Origin: Caryophanales bacterium UBA6865
Lineage (GTDB): Bacteria; Bacillota_I; Bacilli_A; RFN20; CAG-826
Length of the DNA: 64,000 bases
Direction of reading: 5' to 3'
NCBI GenBank assembly: GCA_002449265.1
Contig: DKCV01000016.1
Span: 1-64,000, forward strand
The notes under the pieces are model-generated. The model had not been told where the DNA came from, ran no database searches, and saw only the letters and a list, made by a program, of their open reading frames with translations. Position numbers and translations under genes: made by a program. Below are positions 9,747-18,034 of the stretch, piece by piece. Numbering within the stretch: position 1 is the first letter of the stretch; each line of letters opens with the position of its first letter.

Positions 9747-11465
9747 ATGAACAAACACATTTTCCTTTATTCTTTGCCGTTTCTGCTTGTTCTCGCTAGT
9801 TGTGGCTCTTCCGCATCTAGTGAGAGTGAGGCTCCTATTGAAGACAAAACTCAATTAGAAGTAGCCTTAAAGAGCCTTAAGAATGGCTACAATATCGAAT
9901 ATCTTACAAAGCAAGCCAATAAGGTCGTTGGTGGGTCTGGCTCAGTAACTACTTATCAGTCCTACCACAATTCAATGGCGAGCGAAAATATTTATCGCCA
10001 TATCGCTTGTAAAGAAACTACAGGCAATAAGCCGACAAAAGACAAAGTCAGTAGCGATGAGACTTATCAAAACGACAATGGCTATACCACTTTTAGCACG
10101 CTGAATTATGAGAATAGAATCATTACGACACCAGTTGTGAAAGAATACAAAGATGTTTCTTGGAAAGCTTCTCATTATGGCAATTTATTCGCTTCTTTAA
10201 CGAAGGATGACTTTTCTAAAGACGGGAGTACCTATACGTTAAAAGGCGATTTGAAAGCATCTACCAACGCTGATATCGTCGCGCAGTTATCTGGATCTTT
10301 GACAAGCGGGATTTCCGTTTCTTCTTTCTCCTTGAGTTTTGCTGACGATGGATCAATCAGCTTTAAGGCAAGCTACAAGCCTTATTCCATCATTTATCTA
10401 ACGGAAATCGAAGTTAGTGAATCTTTTGAAGGAAAATTTCTTTCCTTAGGAGAAGTGGTTAATCCACCCGCTCCGATTGAAGCGGAAGAAGACAGTAAAT
10501 TCTCTGCCGCTTTCGAAAAGCTTTCGAAACTTAATTTCTCTACCAACGTGAAGAATTATGAAATCCGTTATAAGGATGGTAGATACGAGGAAGTGGCAAA
10601 CGGAACCGCGAGCGTTACCCCGAATAGTTTCGCTTACACGATTTATGATGAGAATAATAAAATCACTGACGATAGTGTCTATTATTCTAATGGGGATTCC
10701 GTTCAAAAAGCCGCAAAATACGATACTGAGCTTTACGCTAGCGGCAAGCCGGCTAACACTAAGATTTCTTCTTATTGGCCTAGCCTTGCTGTCTCTAATG
10801 CTTTCTTCACTAAAGAAGGAAACACCTATACCTTAAACAAAAAATACGCTTATCTATTTAGCTCCACTCTTCAATTTACGCCTTTCGTTTCTGATAAGAT
10901 TGGCGATTTAAGCATTACCATCGAAGACGACAAAATCACCATCAAAAATGAGAATGATGGCGATGGAAGAAACACTTTTGGCGCGAAGGAAGAAATCGTT
11001 TATGAAGGGTTCGGAACCCAAAAAGCGATCGACATCTCTTCCGTGAAGATGGACGCTTCTACTTTGACGTGGGATAAAGCCATCCGTAGCGCTTCAAAAT
11101 ACAAAGGCCTTCTTACCGCTATCGGAGGAAAAGCGTTCTTAGACAAGATCCCTTATTTTGGAGGGCTATATAGCGAAGCGGGCTACGAAGATGATTCGCT
11201 TTATGCTTTCCCGTTTTTGTACACTTGGATTGATTCTCCTAGCGATGGTGAAGTGTTGAAAAACAAATACGCAAGCGAATTAGTGAATAACGGCTTTAAA
11301 GCTAACACAAGTCAAGAGGATGACGTCGTTACTTATTCTCTTACAATCGACGGAAAGACATTAGAAGTGCTTCCCGACTACGATGAATCGTATGATGCTC
11401 TTACTGGCGTAAGCACTGGCCAATATTATTTTGCAATCGCATTTAGCTTAACGGATAGCAAATAG
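9747..11465 (+). CDS. Lipoprotein, NYT/IGTT-type with a PY-GF C-terminal module
   Basis: A 572-residue predicted lipoprotein with lipobox LASC (Cys19). The first half resembles the 353/1756 pair: an N-terminal helix, 'GYTTFSTLNYENR', and a closing 'FLSLGEVVNPP'. A second copy begins near 'LSKLNFSTNVKNYEI'. The C-terminus has the module that starts 'IPYFGG', continues with 'YASELVNNGF' and ends in alternating Tyr/Phe strands. The same module ends the proteins at 18182, 20476 and 45254. It is last in its operon, followed by the hairpin at 11522. No enzymatic motif is seen. Confidence 0.83.
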   Translation: MNKHIFLYSLPFLLVLASCGSSASSESEAPIEDKTQLEVALKSLKNGYNIEYLTKQANKVVGGSGSVTTYQSYHNSMASENIYRHIACKETTGNKPTKDKVSSDETYQNDNGYTTFSTLNYENRIITTPVVKEYKDVSWKASHYGNLFASLTKDDFSKDGSTYTLKGDLKASTNADIVAQLSGSLTSGISVSSFSLSFADDGSISFKASYKPYSIIYLTEIEVSESFEGKFLSLGEVVNPPAPIEAEEDSKFSAAFEKLSKLNFSTNVKNYEIRYKDGRYEEVANGTASVTPNSFAYTIYDENNKITDDSVYYSNGDSVQKAAKYDTELYASGKPANTKISSYWPSLAVSNAFFTKEGNTYTLNKKYAYLFSSTLQFTPFVSDKIGDLSITIEDDKITIKNENDGDGRNTFGAKEEIVYEGFGTQKAIDISSVKMDASTLTWDKAIRSASKYKGLLTAIGGKAFLDKIPYFGGLYSEAGYEDDSLYAFPFLYTWIDSPSDGEVLKNKYASELVNNGFKANTSQEDDVVTYSLTIDGKTLEVLPDYDESYDALTGVSTGQYYFAIAFSLTDSK

Positions 11466-11521
11466 ATATTGATTCTAAATTTAACTAATTGAAGCTTATT
11501 TTGCTAAGATAATGACGATTG

Positions 11522-11567
11522 ACTGCAAACGAAAGAGCCTATCTTATCGCTTGCAGTTTTCCTTTTT
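11522..11567 (+). terminator. Probable terminator after the second operon
   Basis: ACTGCAA (11522-11528) pairs with TTGCAGT (11551-11557), with extra CG pairs inside, followed by the broken T run TTTTCCTTTTT. It lies 57 bp after the stop at 11465. Confidence 0.45.
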
Positions 11568-11598
11568 GAAAATGAAAGAGGAGCAAAAACATATCATT

Positions 11599-11709
11599 TT
11601 TTGCAAATAAGGCACTAAAGAAAACTTACATTTTTGCAAATAACGATTGAAACAAAATATACACTTTTGCAAATAACTGCATTATTAACATTTCAAAATT
11701 TGCAAATCA
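11599..11709. repeat. Four TTTTGCAAATAA repeats at exact 33-bp spacing
   Basis: The 12-mer TTTTGCAAATAA occurs at 11599, 11632 and 11665. A variant, ATTTGCAAATCA, occurs at 11698. Each start is exactly 33 bp after the last, and the 21-bp spacers are unrelated. The core TTTGCAAA is palindromic. The array ends 50 bp before the ATPase start at 11760, so it is probably an operator or iteron array for that gene. Confidence 0.85.
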
Positions 11710-11759
11710 TCGTTGATATTTTGTTCGTTTGATATAAAGTTAAATTAGAGGATAGATGC

Positions 11760-13100
11760 ATGTTCAAGCGAAAAATATATGAAGATTTATTAAAATGGAA
11801 AAATGAATCTAATGGTTCTTCTGCCCTTCTTATAGAAGGCGCAAGAAGAATTGGAAAAACTACTGTTGCTGAAGAGCTTGGTAAAAACGAATACCCTGCG
11901 TTTTACACAATAGACTTTTCGATCGTATCCGATGAATTTAAGAATAATTTTGCAAGCCTTCTTGATATGGATGATTTCTTCTCTCGATTGTTTTTGGATT
12001 TGAGAATCCCCCATCTGCCTAAGGGGAGTCTATTAATTTTTGATGAAATTCAGTTTTGTCCAAAGGCAAGACAAGCGATTAAAAGATTGGTCGCCGATGG
12101 TAGATATCACTATATCGAAACTGGCTCCTTGGTTTCCATTAAAGAAAATACAGCAGATATACTAATCCCTTCCGAAGAGGAAACGATTCAGATGTATCCT
12201 ATGGATTATGAAGAATTTTTGTGGGCCATTGGCGCTAATTATGAAGCAAACATATTTAAAGATTGTTTTAAAAATAGAAAACCATTCAATCAGAAATACC
12301 ACGAAGCCTTTATGAGAAATTTCAGATTGTATTTAGCTCTTGGTGGAATGCCGAAAGTTTTATCGGCGTATTTGACTAATCATGATTTTTATGACGCAGA
12401 AAAAGAAAAGAAAAAAATCATTAATCTTTATGAGGATGATTTGAGAAAAATCGATAATAAATACGGCACCATTTGCTATATGGTTTGGAAACAAATTCCA
12501 GCCATGTTATCTAAACATTCGACTAGGTTTATCGTCTCTTCGGTTGATCAAAGAGCGGACTCTATCTTATTTAAAAACACTTTAAATAAATTGGAAGAAT
12601 CGAAAATGGTTTTACCAGTTTTTAAATGCAATGATCCAAGTGGCGGATTCGCATTAACCAAAGACGAGACTGCGTTTAAATTATATTTTAGTGATGTCGG
12701 CTTGTTCGTTTCGCTTATTTATACGAGTAGCAAAGGCGATACTCGCGACATTTATCAAAGGATTGTCTTAGATAAATTAAGCATGAATCTTGGGATGCTT
12801 TTTGAAAATTATGCCGCACAAGCATTATTAGCTAAAGGCTATGAACCATATTATTATTCATGGAGCGAGACGAAAGACGAAAAAACCAAAAATTATGAAA
12901 TTGACTTCCTTATCAATTTAAATGGGAAAACTACGCCCATTGAAATCAAGTCTAAGAAAGCCTCGTCTTTGTCATCCCTAAATGAATTTAACAATAAATG
13001 TGGCAAAAACATTGGTGAAAAATATATTGTAAAACCAAAGCCTTTATCTTATGGGGATAATCTCACTAATTTGCCTTCCTATATGCTTTTTACCTTGTAG
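11760..13100 (+). CDS. AAA_14/DUF4143 ATPase with nuclease-like C-terminus
   Basis: A 446-residue ATPase of the AAA_14 plus DUF4143 family, whose cellular role is not established. Walker A is GARRIGKT (27-34), Walker B ends in DE (95-96), and ETGS (sensor-like) follows. The C-terminus has E-I-D (D382) then I-E-I-K (E395, K397), the spacing of a PD-(D/E)XK nuclease centre, which suggests a DNA-cleaving or DNA-binding domain. The start follows GAGGA at 11748. The repeat array at 11599-11709 lies directly upstream. It belongs to a cluster of four such ATPases and is convergent with the next. A mobile, defence or selfish role is inference. Confidence 0.88.
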   Translation: MFKRKIYEDLLKWKNESNGSSALLIEGARRIGKTTVAEELGKNEYPAFYTIDFSIVSDEFKNNFASLLDMDDFFSRLFLDLRIPHLPKGSLLIFDEIQFCPKARQAIKRLVADGRYHYIETGSLVSIKENTADILIPSEEETIQMYPMDYEEFLWAIGANYEANIFKDCFKNRKPFNQKYHEAFMRNFRLYLALGGMPKVLSAYLTNHDFYDAEKEKKKIINLYEDDLRKIDNKYGTICYMVWKQIPAMLSKHSTRFIVSSVDQRADSILFKNTLNKLEESKMVLPVFKCNDPSGGFALTKDETAFKLYFSDVGLFVSLIYTSSKGDTRDIYQRIVLDKLSMNLGMLFENYAAQALLAKGYEPYYYSWSETKDEKTKNYEIDFLINLNGKTTPIEIKSKKASSLSSLNEFNNKCGKNIGEKYIVKPKPLSYGDNLTNLPSYMLFTL

Positions 13101-13164
13101 CTAGGGTTCTATAAACTTTAAGCTAGCGGGCTACATTCCGACGTTTTGAATATATTCGACTCGA

Positions 13165-13207
13165 AAAGCCGCAAAGGAAAAAGCAATTTGGTTTTGCTGA
13201 CGGCTTT
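13165..13207. terminator. Possible two-way terminator between convergent ATPases
   Basis: AAAGCCG (13165-13171) pairs with CGGCTTT (13201-13207). An inner AGCAA/TTGCT stem sits in the loop. It lies between the stop at 13100 and the minus-strand stop at 13277, with A/T flanks on both sides. Confidence 0.4.
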
Positions 13208-13276
13208 AAAACTTATAGGTAGCTTCTCATCGTTTGGAGTTTTTTCTCTTTCAAGTAGCGGAATAGACGCATGAAT

Positions 13277-14611
13277 TCAAATTGTTTCTTGCCTTAATAA
13301 ATCCACCATATAGATAGGGAAATATGTCTTTTTATCGACGACTTCTACGTTACAATCACCAAAAATGAAAGCTTGATGAATGTCGTACGCTTTATTCGCG
13401 AAAAGATTGTTTAATGCGGAATGTTCCTTGTAGTCTTTGCCCGATTTTACTTCGATTGGTAACGCCTCATCTTTATAAGTCACAAGGAAGTCTACCTCTC
13501 CTTGTTTCTTGCTAGAAAAATAGAATAAGTTATTGTATCCAAAGCCATGGCATAATAGTTCTTGTGCGACGGCATTTTCAAAAATGCCACCGAAATTGAT
13601 ATCTTTTTCGTGGGCTAGTATTTTTTCTTGGATTCCGGTAGATAAATAGCGGTAACAGAGCAATCCGACGTCGTTAGCGAACAACCTAAGTAACTTGTCA
13701 TTTTTGCTTAATAGCAATGGAAACTTCGACTTATTGACACTATAAACCGGAATTGCAATTCCGGCATCTTTAAGCCAAAGAAAATCGTTCTCACAACGTA
13801 ACAAAGAATAGTTTTTATCTGCTTTGGAAAGGATGAACCGTTTTGATTTGCTACTTAATTCGCTAGGTATCAAGTCATAGACGTTAACGATATAGGGGCG
13901 ATCAAACTCATTCGCGTATTTTGTGATGTCTACTTTGTAATAAGTTTCAATTGCTTTATGCGCAAGATGCGTTGCCGCTAAATCATTCGTTTTCGTAAAC
14001 GTTTGTACGGCATCAGGCATTCCTCCAACCATAAGATATTGGTAAAAGAGATTGGTCATTTTTTCATGAATGAAAGTAGGAACTTGCTTACGTTTTTCAT
14101 AGCAATCTTTTACCTCTTGAATAACTGGGGCTTGGACATTATTGGCCCAAAGAAACTCTTCGAAATCTAACGGGTACATCGTTTCTTCATAGAGATATCC
14201 AGTTGGCTCTAAAGCAATATTGAACGTAGTTACGCCTAATAAGGATCCAGAAAAGATAAAACGATAACGACCATCCATAACAAAGCCTTTTGCCATTGTT
14301 TGGAAATCAATGTCTTTGGCTAGTTGAATCTCGTCAATAAATACGACCGTTTTGGAAGGAACTAGGGGAGAAGGAGCAAAAGCGGAAACAACGAGCAAAA
14401 AGTCTTTCACGTCTTTTGCCTGAGAAAAAGCAGGGATAGCTTGAGAGTTTAGAGCGAGGTTTATGTAAATGTAGTTTTCAAAGTGCTTTTTACAAAAATC
14501 ATCAATAAGGTAAGTCTTACCAACTTGTCGCGCTCCATCCACTAATAACGCCTTGTTTGTGGCGAACCATTTTTCTAGTTTTTCTTCGAATTTCCTTTTT
14601 AATATATTCAT
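13277..14611 (-). CDS. AAA_14/DUF4143 ATPase with nuclease-like C-terminus
   Basis: A 444-residue ATPase of the AAA_14/DUF4143 family, closest in this window to the gene at 14861. Walker A is GARQVGKT (26-33) and Walker B is VVFIDE (D93, E94). The C-terminal G-E-V-D-F (D374) and I-E-V-K (E387, K389) form a clean PD-(D/E)XK pattern. The N-terminus (MNILKRKFEEKL) aligns with the starts of its paralogues, which supports the ATG at 14611. A TATAGA box ends only 2 bp before that ATG and no usable Shine-Dalgarno is present, so translation may be leaderless or the promoter lies elsewhere. Its own repeats are at 14629-14675. Confidence 0.86.
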   Translation of the reverse strand: MNILKRKFEEKLEKWFATNKALLVDGARQVGKTYLIDDFCKKHFENYIYINLALNSQAIPAFSQAKDVKDFLLVVSAFAPSPLVPSKTVVFIDEIQLAKDIDFQTMAKGFVMDGRYRFIFSGSLLGVTTFNIALEPTGYLYEETMYPLDFEEFLWANNVQAPVIQEVKDCYEKRKQVPTFIHEKMTNLFYQYLMVGGMPDAVQTFTKTNDLAATHLAHKAIETYYKVDITKYANEFDRPYIVNVYDLIPSELSSKSKRFILSKADKNYSLLRCENDFLWLKDAGIAIPVYSVNKSKFPLLLSKNDKLLRLFANDVGLLCYRYLSTGIQEKILAHEKDINFGGIFENAVAQELLCHGFGYNNLFYFSSKKQGEVDFLVTYKDEALPIEVKSGKDYKEHSALNNLFANKAYDIHQAFIFGDCNVEVVDKKTYFPIYMVDLLRQETI

Positions 14612-14613
14612 CC

Positions 14614-14641
14614 TCTATAGCACTCTATTAAACTTTTCCAA
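14614..14641 (-). promoter_or_regulatory. Possible promoter of the minus-strand ATPase
   Basis: On the minus strand, TTGGAA (14636-14641), a 16-bp spacer, and TATAGA (14614-14619). The -35 is part of the 14-bp repeat at 14629-14642. The -10 is unusually close to the ATG. Confidence 0.35.
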
Positions 14642-14675
14642 CCCTAAAAATGTCATGTTTCTAAACTTTTCCAAC
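14629..14675. repeat. Two TAAACTTTTCCAAC repeats, 33 bp apart
   Basis: An identical 14-mer starts at 14629 and at 14662. The spacing is 33 bp and the spacer is unrelated. On the minus strand it reads GTTGGAAAAGTTTA. It lies just upstream of the ATPase that starts at 14611 and is unlike the array of the divergent neighbour. Confidence 0.7.
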
Positions 14676-14741
14676 TTTTTGGCAGAAAGCAAGTAATTAT
14701 CGGGTGATTGTAGGCCACCAGTGCACAATACTCATCAAGTA

Positions 14742-14840
14742 ACTTGCAGTCTTCCCCTTTTTAGGCCTATTTTCACTTGCAGTTTTCCCCTTTTTAGGCC
14801 TATTTTCACTTGCAGTTTTCCCCTATAGACCTCCATAATA
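14742..14840. repeat. 33-bp tandem repeat, two full copies and one partial
   Basis: Units start at 14742, 14775 and 14808. The first two differ at one base over 33 bp. The third matches for 17 bases (ACTTGCAGTTTTCCCCT) and then drifts. It lies just upstream of the plus-strand ATPase at 14861. The third unit supplies TTGCAG (14810-14815), 18 bp before CATAAT (14834-14839), a possible promoter. Confidence 0.85.
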
Positions 14841-14860
14841 TGATTTGAAAAGCAAGTTTT

Positions 14861-16237
14861 ATGTTAAAAAGAAAAGTATTTGATCGACTATTATCTTGGA
14901 AAAGCAACCGGAAACAAGCCCTCCTTGTGACAGGCGCTAGACAAGTTGGCAAAACATATTCGATTTTGGATTTTGCGTCAAAGAATTTTGAATTTGTGGT
15001 TTCAATCAATTTCGCAATGCGCCCGAATTTGATTGATTTATTTGCAAAACTCAAAGATTCTCAGGAATTATTGATACGTATTTCTGCAATTGAAGGCGCG
15101 AATATGGTTCCTTACAAGACCGTGATTTTTCTTGATGAAATTCAGCTTGTATACCAAAGGAGAGAAGAACTTAAAAATGAAGGCAAAATAGAGCCTGGCT
15201 CTCAAGACGTCATTACCGCGATGAAAGCCTTGGTAATAGATGGAAGGTACCGTTTTATTTTAAGTGGTTCTATGCTTGGAACCACCCTTAATGACATTCT
15301 TCTAACTCCTACTGGATATATGGACATCATCAACATGTATCCACTTGATTTTGAAGAATATTTATGGGCAAAAGGCGTTGGGGAAGACGCTATTAGTTAC
15401 GTTAAAAAATGCTTCGTTAATAAGGAAATGGTGGACGAGCCTACTAACCGCTTGTTCTTAGATTATTTTAGAGAATACGTTTTAATTGGTGGCATGCCAG
15501 AAGCCGTAACAACCTTTTTAAAAAGCCAAAATCTTCATTTAGTTCAAAACGTACAAGAACAAATCGCAAATACTTATTTCTTGGATATGACAACTTATAT
15601 TCATGATAACGCAATGAAATTACGGGTAAGAGAGATTTACAAAGCGATTCCTTCTGAATTAAACAGCAAAAATAAAAGATTTGTCAGTTCCCATGTTATC
15701 GAAAAGGATTATTTGAGAAAGAAAAACATTGACGACGAATTTCTTTGGCTTACTAATGCAGCAATAGCTATCCCCGCTTATAACGTAACGGAATTAATTC
15801 TTCCTTTATCTTTGGCGAGTGAAAGAAAGACTCTAAAATTGTTCATGAATGATATCGGGATGCTAGACTCGTTTCTCTTTGTAACGGGTATCCGTGAGAA
15901 AATATTAAGCAACGATAAAGTTATCAATTTCGGCGCTCCTTATGAAAATGTGGTAGCGGAAGAGCTATATGCCCACGGATACAAAGACGCCATTTATTAT
16001 TACAATTCAAAAAAACATGGAGAAGTGGACTTTGTCATTGAATATGAAAATGAGGTCTTACCAATTGAAATCAAGTCCGGAAAGACGAACGAGATGAATG
16101 TTTATAACCATACAGCTCTGAATAACGTAATGAAGATGTATCCAATTCCATTCGCTTTTGTTTTTGGTGAGTGCAATGTGACGAAAGAAAATGATCGTGT
16201 GATTCAATTTCCGATATACATGATTTCGTTTTTATAA
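14861..16237 (+). CDS. AAA_14/DUF4143 ATPase with nuclease-like C-terminus
   Basis: A 458-residue AAA_14/DUF4143 ATPase, divergent from 13277-14611. Walker A is GARQVGKT (25-32), Walker B is VIFLDE (D92, E93), and the C-terminus has G-E-V-D-F (D390) and I-E-I-K (E403, K405). It shares 'MYPLDFEE-LWA' and 'KHGEVDF' features with its neighbour, so the pair are recent paralogues. Compared with 13277 it has about 15 extra residues between Walker B and the sensor region. No clear Shine-Dalgarno precedes ATG 14861, but the N-terminus aligns with the family. The 33-bp tandem repeats lie directly upstream. Confidence 0.87.
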   Translation: MLKRKVFDRLLSWKSNRKQALLVTGARQVGKTYSILDFASKNFEFVVSINFAMRPNLIDLFAKLKDSQELLIRISAIEGANMVPYKTVIFLDEIQLVYQRREELKNEGKIEPGSQDVITAMKALVIDGRYRFILSGSMLGTTLNDILLTPTGYMDIINMYPLDFEEYLWAKGVGEDAISYVKKCFVNKEMVDEPTNRLFLDYFREYVLIGGMPEAVTTFLKSQNLHLVQNVQEQIANTYFLDMTTYIHDNAMKLRVREIYKAIPSELNSKNKRFVSSHVIEKDYLRKKNIDDEFLWLTNAAIAIPAYNVTELILPLSLASERKTLKLFMNDIGMLDSFLFVTGIREKILSNDKVINFGAPYENVVAEELYAHGYKDAIYYYNSKKHGEVDFVIEYENEVLPIEIKSGKTNEMNVYNHTALNNVMKMYPIPFAFVFGECNVTKENDRVIQFPIYMISFL

Positions 16238-16281
16238 ATCTTATAATCGACAATTACTTGGTTTTTCGCGATTTGTTGGTA

Positions 16282-17595
16282 TTAGTTTAATAGCCAATTA
16301 ATTAGATTGATCGCTTTTATTCCTTCATAAACTTCTTCTGTTTCATCTAAAGACAGTATTATTTTTTCGTAGTTGTCATTTATCTTCATCAGAGGTGCTA
16401 ATTCTCTATTTCGAATTTCTTCGCTACTTAATGATTCACTTACCTGAAAATATATTTTTTCTTTAGGGCTAGTGGCAATAAAATTAATTTCTTTAGCATC
16501 AATCTTCCCTATTGCGACATCATATCCTCTTCTCAAAAGCTCAAAATAGACGATATTTTCTAAAATGTGCCCCCGATCTCTATCTCTTAAACCCAATAAA
16601 TAATTGCGGAATCCAATATCGGAAATGTAATACTTTCCTAACGTTTTTAAGTATTGCTTCCCTTTTATGTCGAACCTTTTTGTTTCGTAAAACAAATACG
16701 TTTCCGTTAATGCATCGACATAACTTTCGATGGTATGCGTGCTTGGACTACCTTTTTTCTTTCTTTTCGTAATCATTCCCTCATTCATTAATGCGTTACC
16801 AATTGATGAAAAGGAAACATTTAAGCCAATGTTATCCGCTAAAAACAATACTAGTTTTTTTAGTAGCAATGGATCGGTTACCGTTCTTTGGCCTCTTCTT
16901 TTTTCTCTTTCTAGAATGTCTCTAGTTATGATTGTGTTATATGTGCCTTCAAGGAGCATAAACGCTTTCTCTTGGTCTAAGCCAACGTCTTTTATACCGG
17001 GCATGCCGCCGAATCTTAAATAGGCATTGAAGGCTTCTTTTAATGAGTAATGGATTCCATTTCCATCAATCACTTCCGTTTTTGTTTCGCCAAAGGCACC
17101 TATGATTTTTTTAACTTCAAAGTCATAGAAGTATAAAAACTCTTTGAAGGACAAGGGAAGCATCTTTATTTCGACGCATCTTCCCGCCAGATAGGTCGAG
17201 TATTCGCTTGATAATAAGTAAGCGTTAGAACCTGTAACGCATATGTCGGTATCAAATTCGACTCTAAAAGCGTTAATCGCGTTTTCCCAGCCGTCGACTC
17301 TTTGTATTTCATCAAAAAAGAGATACATCCTTTTATTAGGAACGATTTTCTTTTTGACATATTCATAAACCTCTTTATAGGACATTAAGGAGAATTCCAT
17401 TTTTTCAAAATGCATTTCAACAATTTGGTTCTCGCTTTTACCTTCTTCAAGAAGATGTTTAACCATCAATAGCAAAAGCTTAGACTTTCCGCTTCTTCTG
17501 ATTCCGGTGATAACTTTGATGGGCTCTTTGTCTTGGAACGCAATCAGCTGCTTTAAATAGATATCTCTGTTTTCAAGGTTCTCGTTATTTATCAT
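16282..17595 (-). CDS. Divergent AAA_14/DUF4143 ATPase
   Basis: A 437-residue ATPase of a second AAA_14/DUF4143 subtype. Walker A is GIRRSGKS (31-38), followed by the Walker B region LFFDEIQRV (D95, E96). A helix-rich DUF4143 middle follows. The C-terminus has K-E-I-N-F (N371) and F-Q-V-S where the other three have E-V-D-F and I-E-V-K, so the nuclease-type residues are replaced and it is probably not catalytic there. The protein is full length with no frame damage. It is convergent with 14861-16237, only 44 bp apart. The start follows a weak purine-rich stretch. Dyad repeats at 39-bp spacing lie upstream at 17647-17754. Confidence 0.85.
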   Translation of the reverse strand: MINNENLENRDIYLKQLIAFQDKEPIKVITGIRRSGKSKLLLLMVKHLLEEGKSENQIVEMHFEKMEFSLMSYKEVYEYVKKKIVPNKRMYLFFDEIQRVDGWENAINAFRVEFDTDICVTGSNAYLLSSEYSTYLAGRCVEIKMLPLSFKEFLYFYDFEVKKIIGAFGETKTEVIDGNGIHYSLKEAFNAYLRFGGMPGIKDVGLDQEKAFMLLEGTYNTIITRDILEREKRRGQRTVTDPLLLKKLVLFLADNIGLNVSFSSIGNALMNEGMITKRKKKGSPSTHTIESYVDALTETYLFYETKRFDIKGKQYLKTLGKYYISDIGFRNYLLGLRDRDRGHILENIVYFELLRRGYDVAIGKIDAKEINFIATSPKEKIYFQVSESLSSEEIRNRELAPLMKINDNYEKIILSLDETEEVYEGIKAINLINWLLN

Positions 17596-17646
17596 ATGGT
17601 TTTCTCTCTATTATTTTCTTATAAAAAACAAACCGGTCTTCAAAGC

Positions 17647-17754
17647 TTTTGCAATCAAAAGCAAAAACTTTTAAAAACCGAAACTTTTTGCAATGGAATG
17701 CAAAAATATACTTCTGGTTGTTGTTTCTGCAAAAACGTTTTTGATAAACGTTTA
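17647..17754. repeat. Dyad repeats at 39-bp spacing upstream of an ATPase
   Basis: TTTTGC-8-GCAAAA occurs at 17647-17666 and 17686-17705, exactly 39 bp apart. A third related site, TTCTGCAAAAA, starts at 17725, again 39 bp on. It runs into two perfect palindromes, CAAAAACGTTTTTG (17730-17743) and TAAACGTTTA (17745-17754). The gene starts at 17595 on the minus strand. Confidence 0.65.
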
Positions 17755-17972
17755 GATAGCTCGATGAATATTCAGTTAATACAAATAAATAGCCGCGATA
17801 AGCAGAGAAAAAGCTTCAAAAATTCGCCCTTCAAGCCTTTAAATTCACGAATTTATTCCTTCAGAATGTTTTTTCATTAATGACGTAGTTAAACCGAATG
17901 TTAATTCCAATCTTTCATCATGCCTATATCGATTAATAAAGTGCAATTTTTCATTTATATAAACAAGATTAT

Positions 17973-17988
17973 TATAATCTAGATTATA
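17973..17988. promoter_or_regulatory. 16-bp perfect palindrome
   Basis: TATAATCTAGATTATA is a perfect inverted repeat. It could be an operator or, given two TATAAT-like boxes, a promoter in either direction. No downstream gene with a good start was identified. Confidence 0.3.
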
Positions 17989-18034
17989 TAAAAAGAAGGG
18001 TGCCTTATATGTCATTACTTCGCGGTATTCAGTT

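Larger units (their letters stand above)
17596..18034. other. Non-coding region upstream of the divergent ATPase
   Basis: No convincing gene. It holds the repeat set at 17647-17754 and the palindrome at 17973-17988. A 94-codon plus-strand open frame from 17596 is Lys/Phe/Asn-rich and lacks a start signal, so it is not called. Confidence 0.5.

Noticed and set aside
11599..14840. 33-bp arrays read as CRISPR
   Set aside because: At 11599 only 12 bp repeat with 21-bp spacers. At 14742 the repeats abut without spacers. There are no cas genes.
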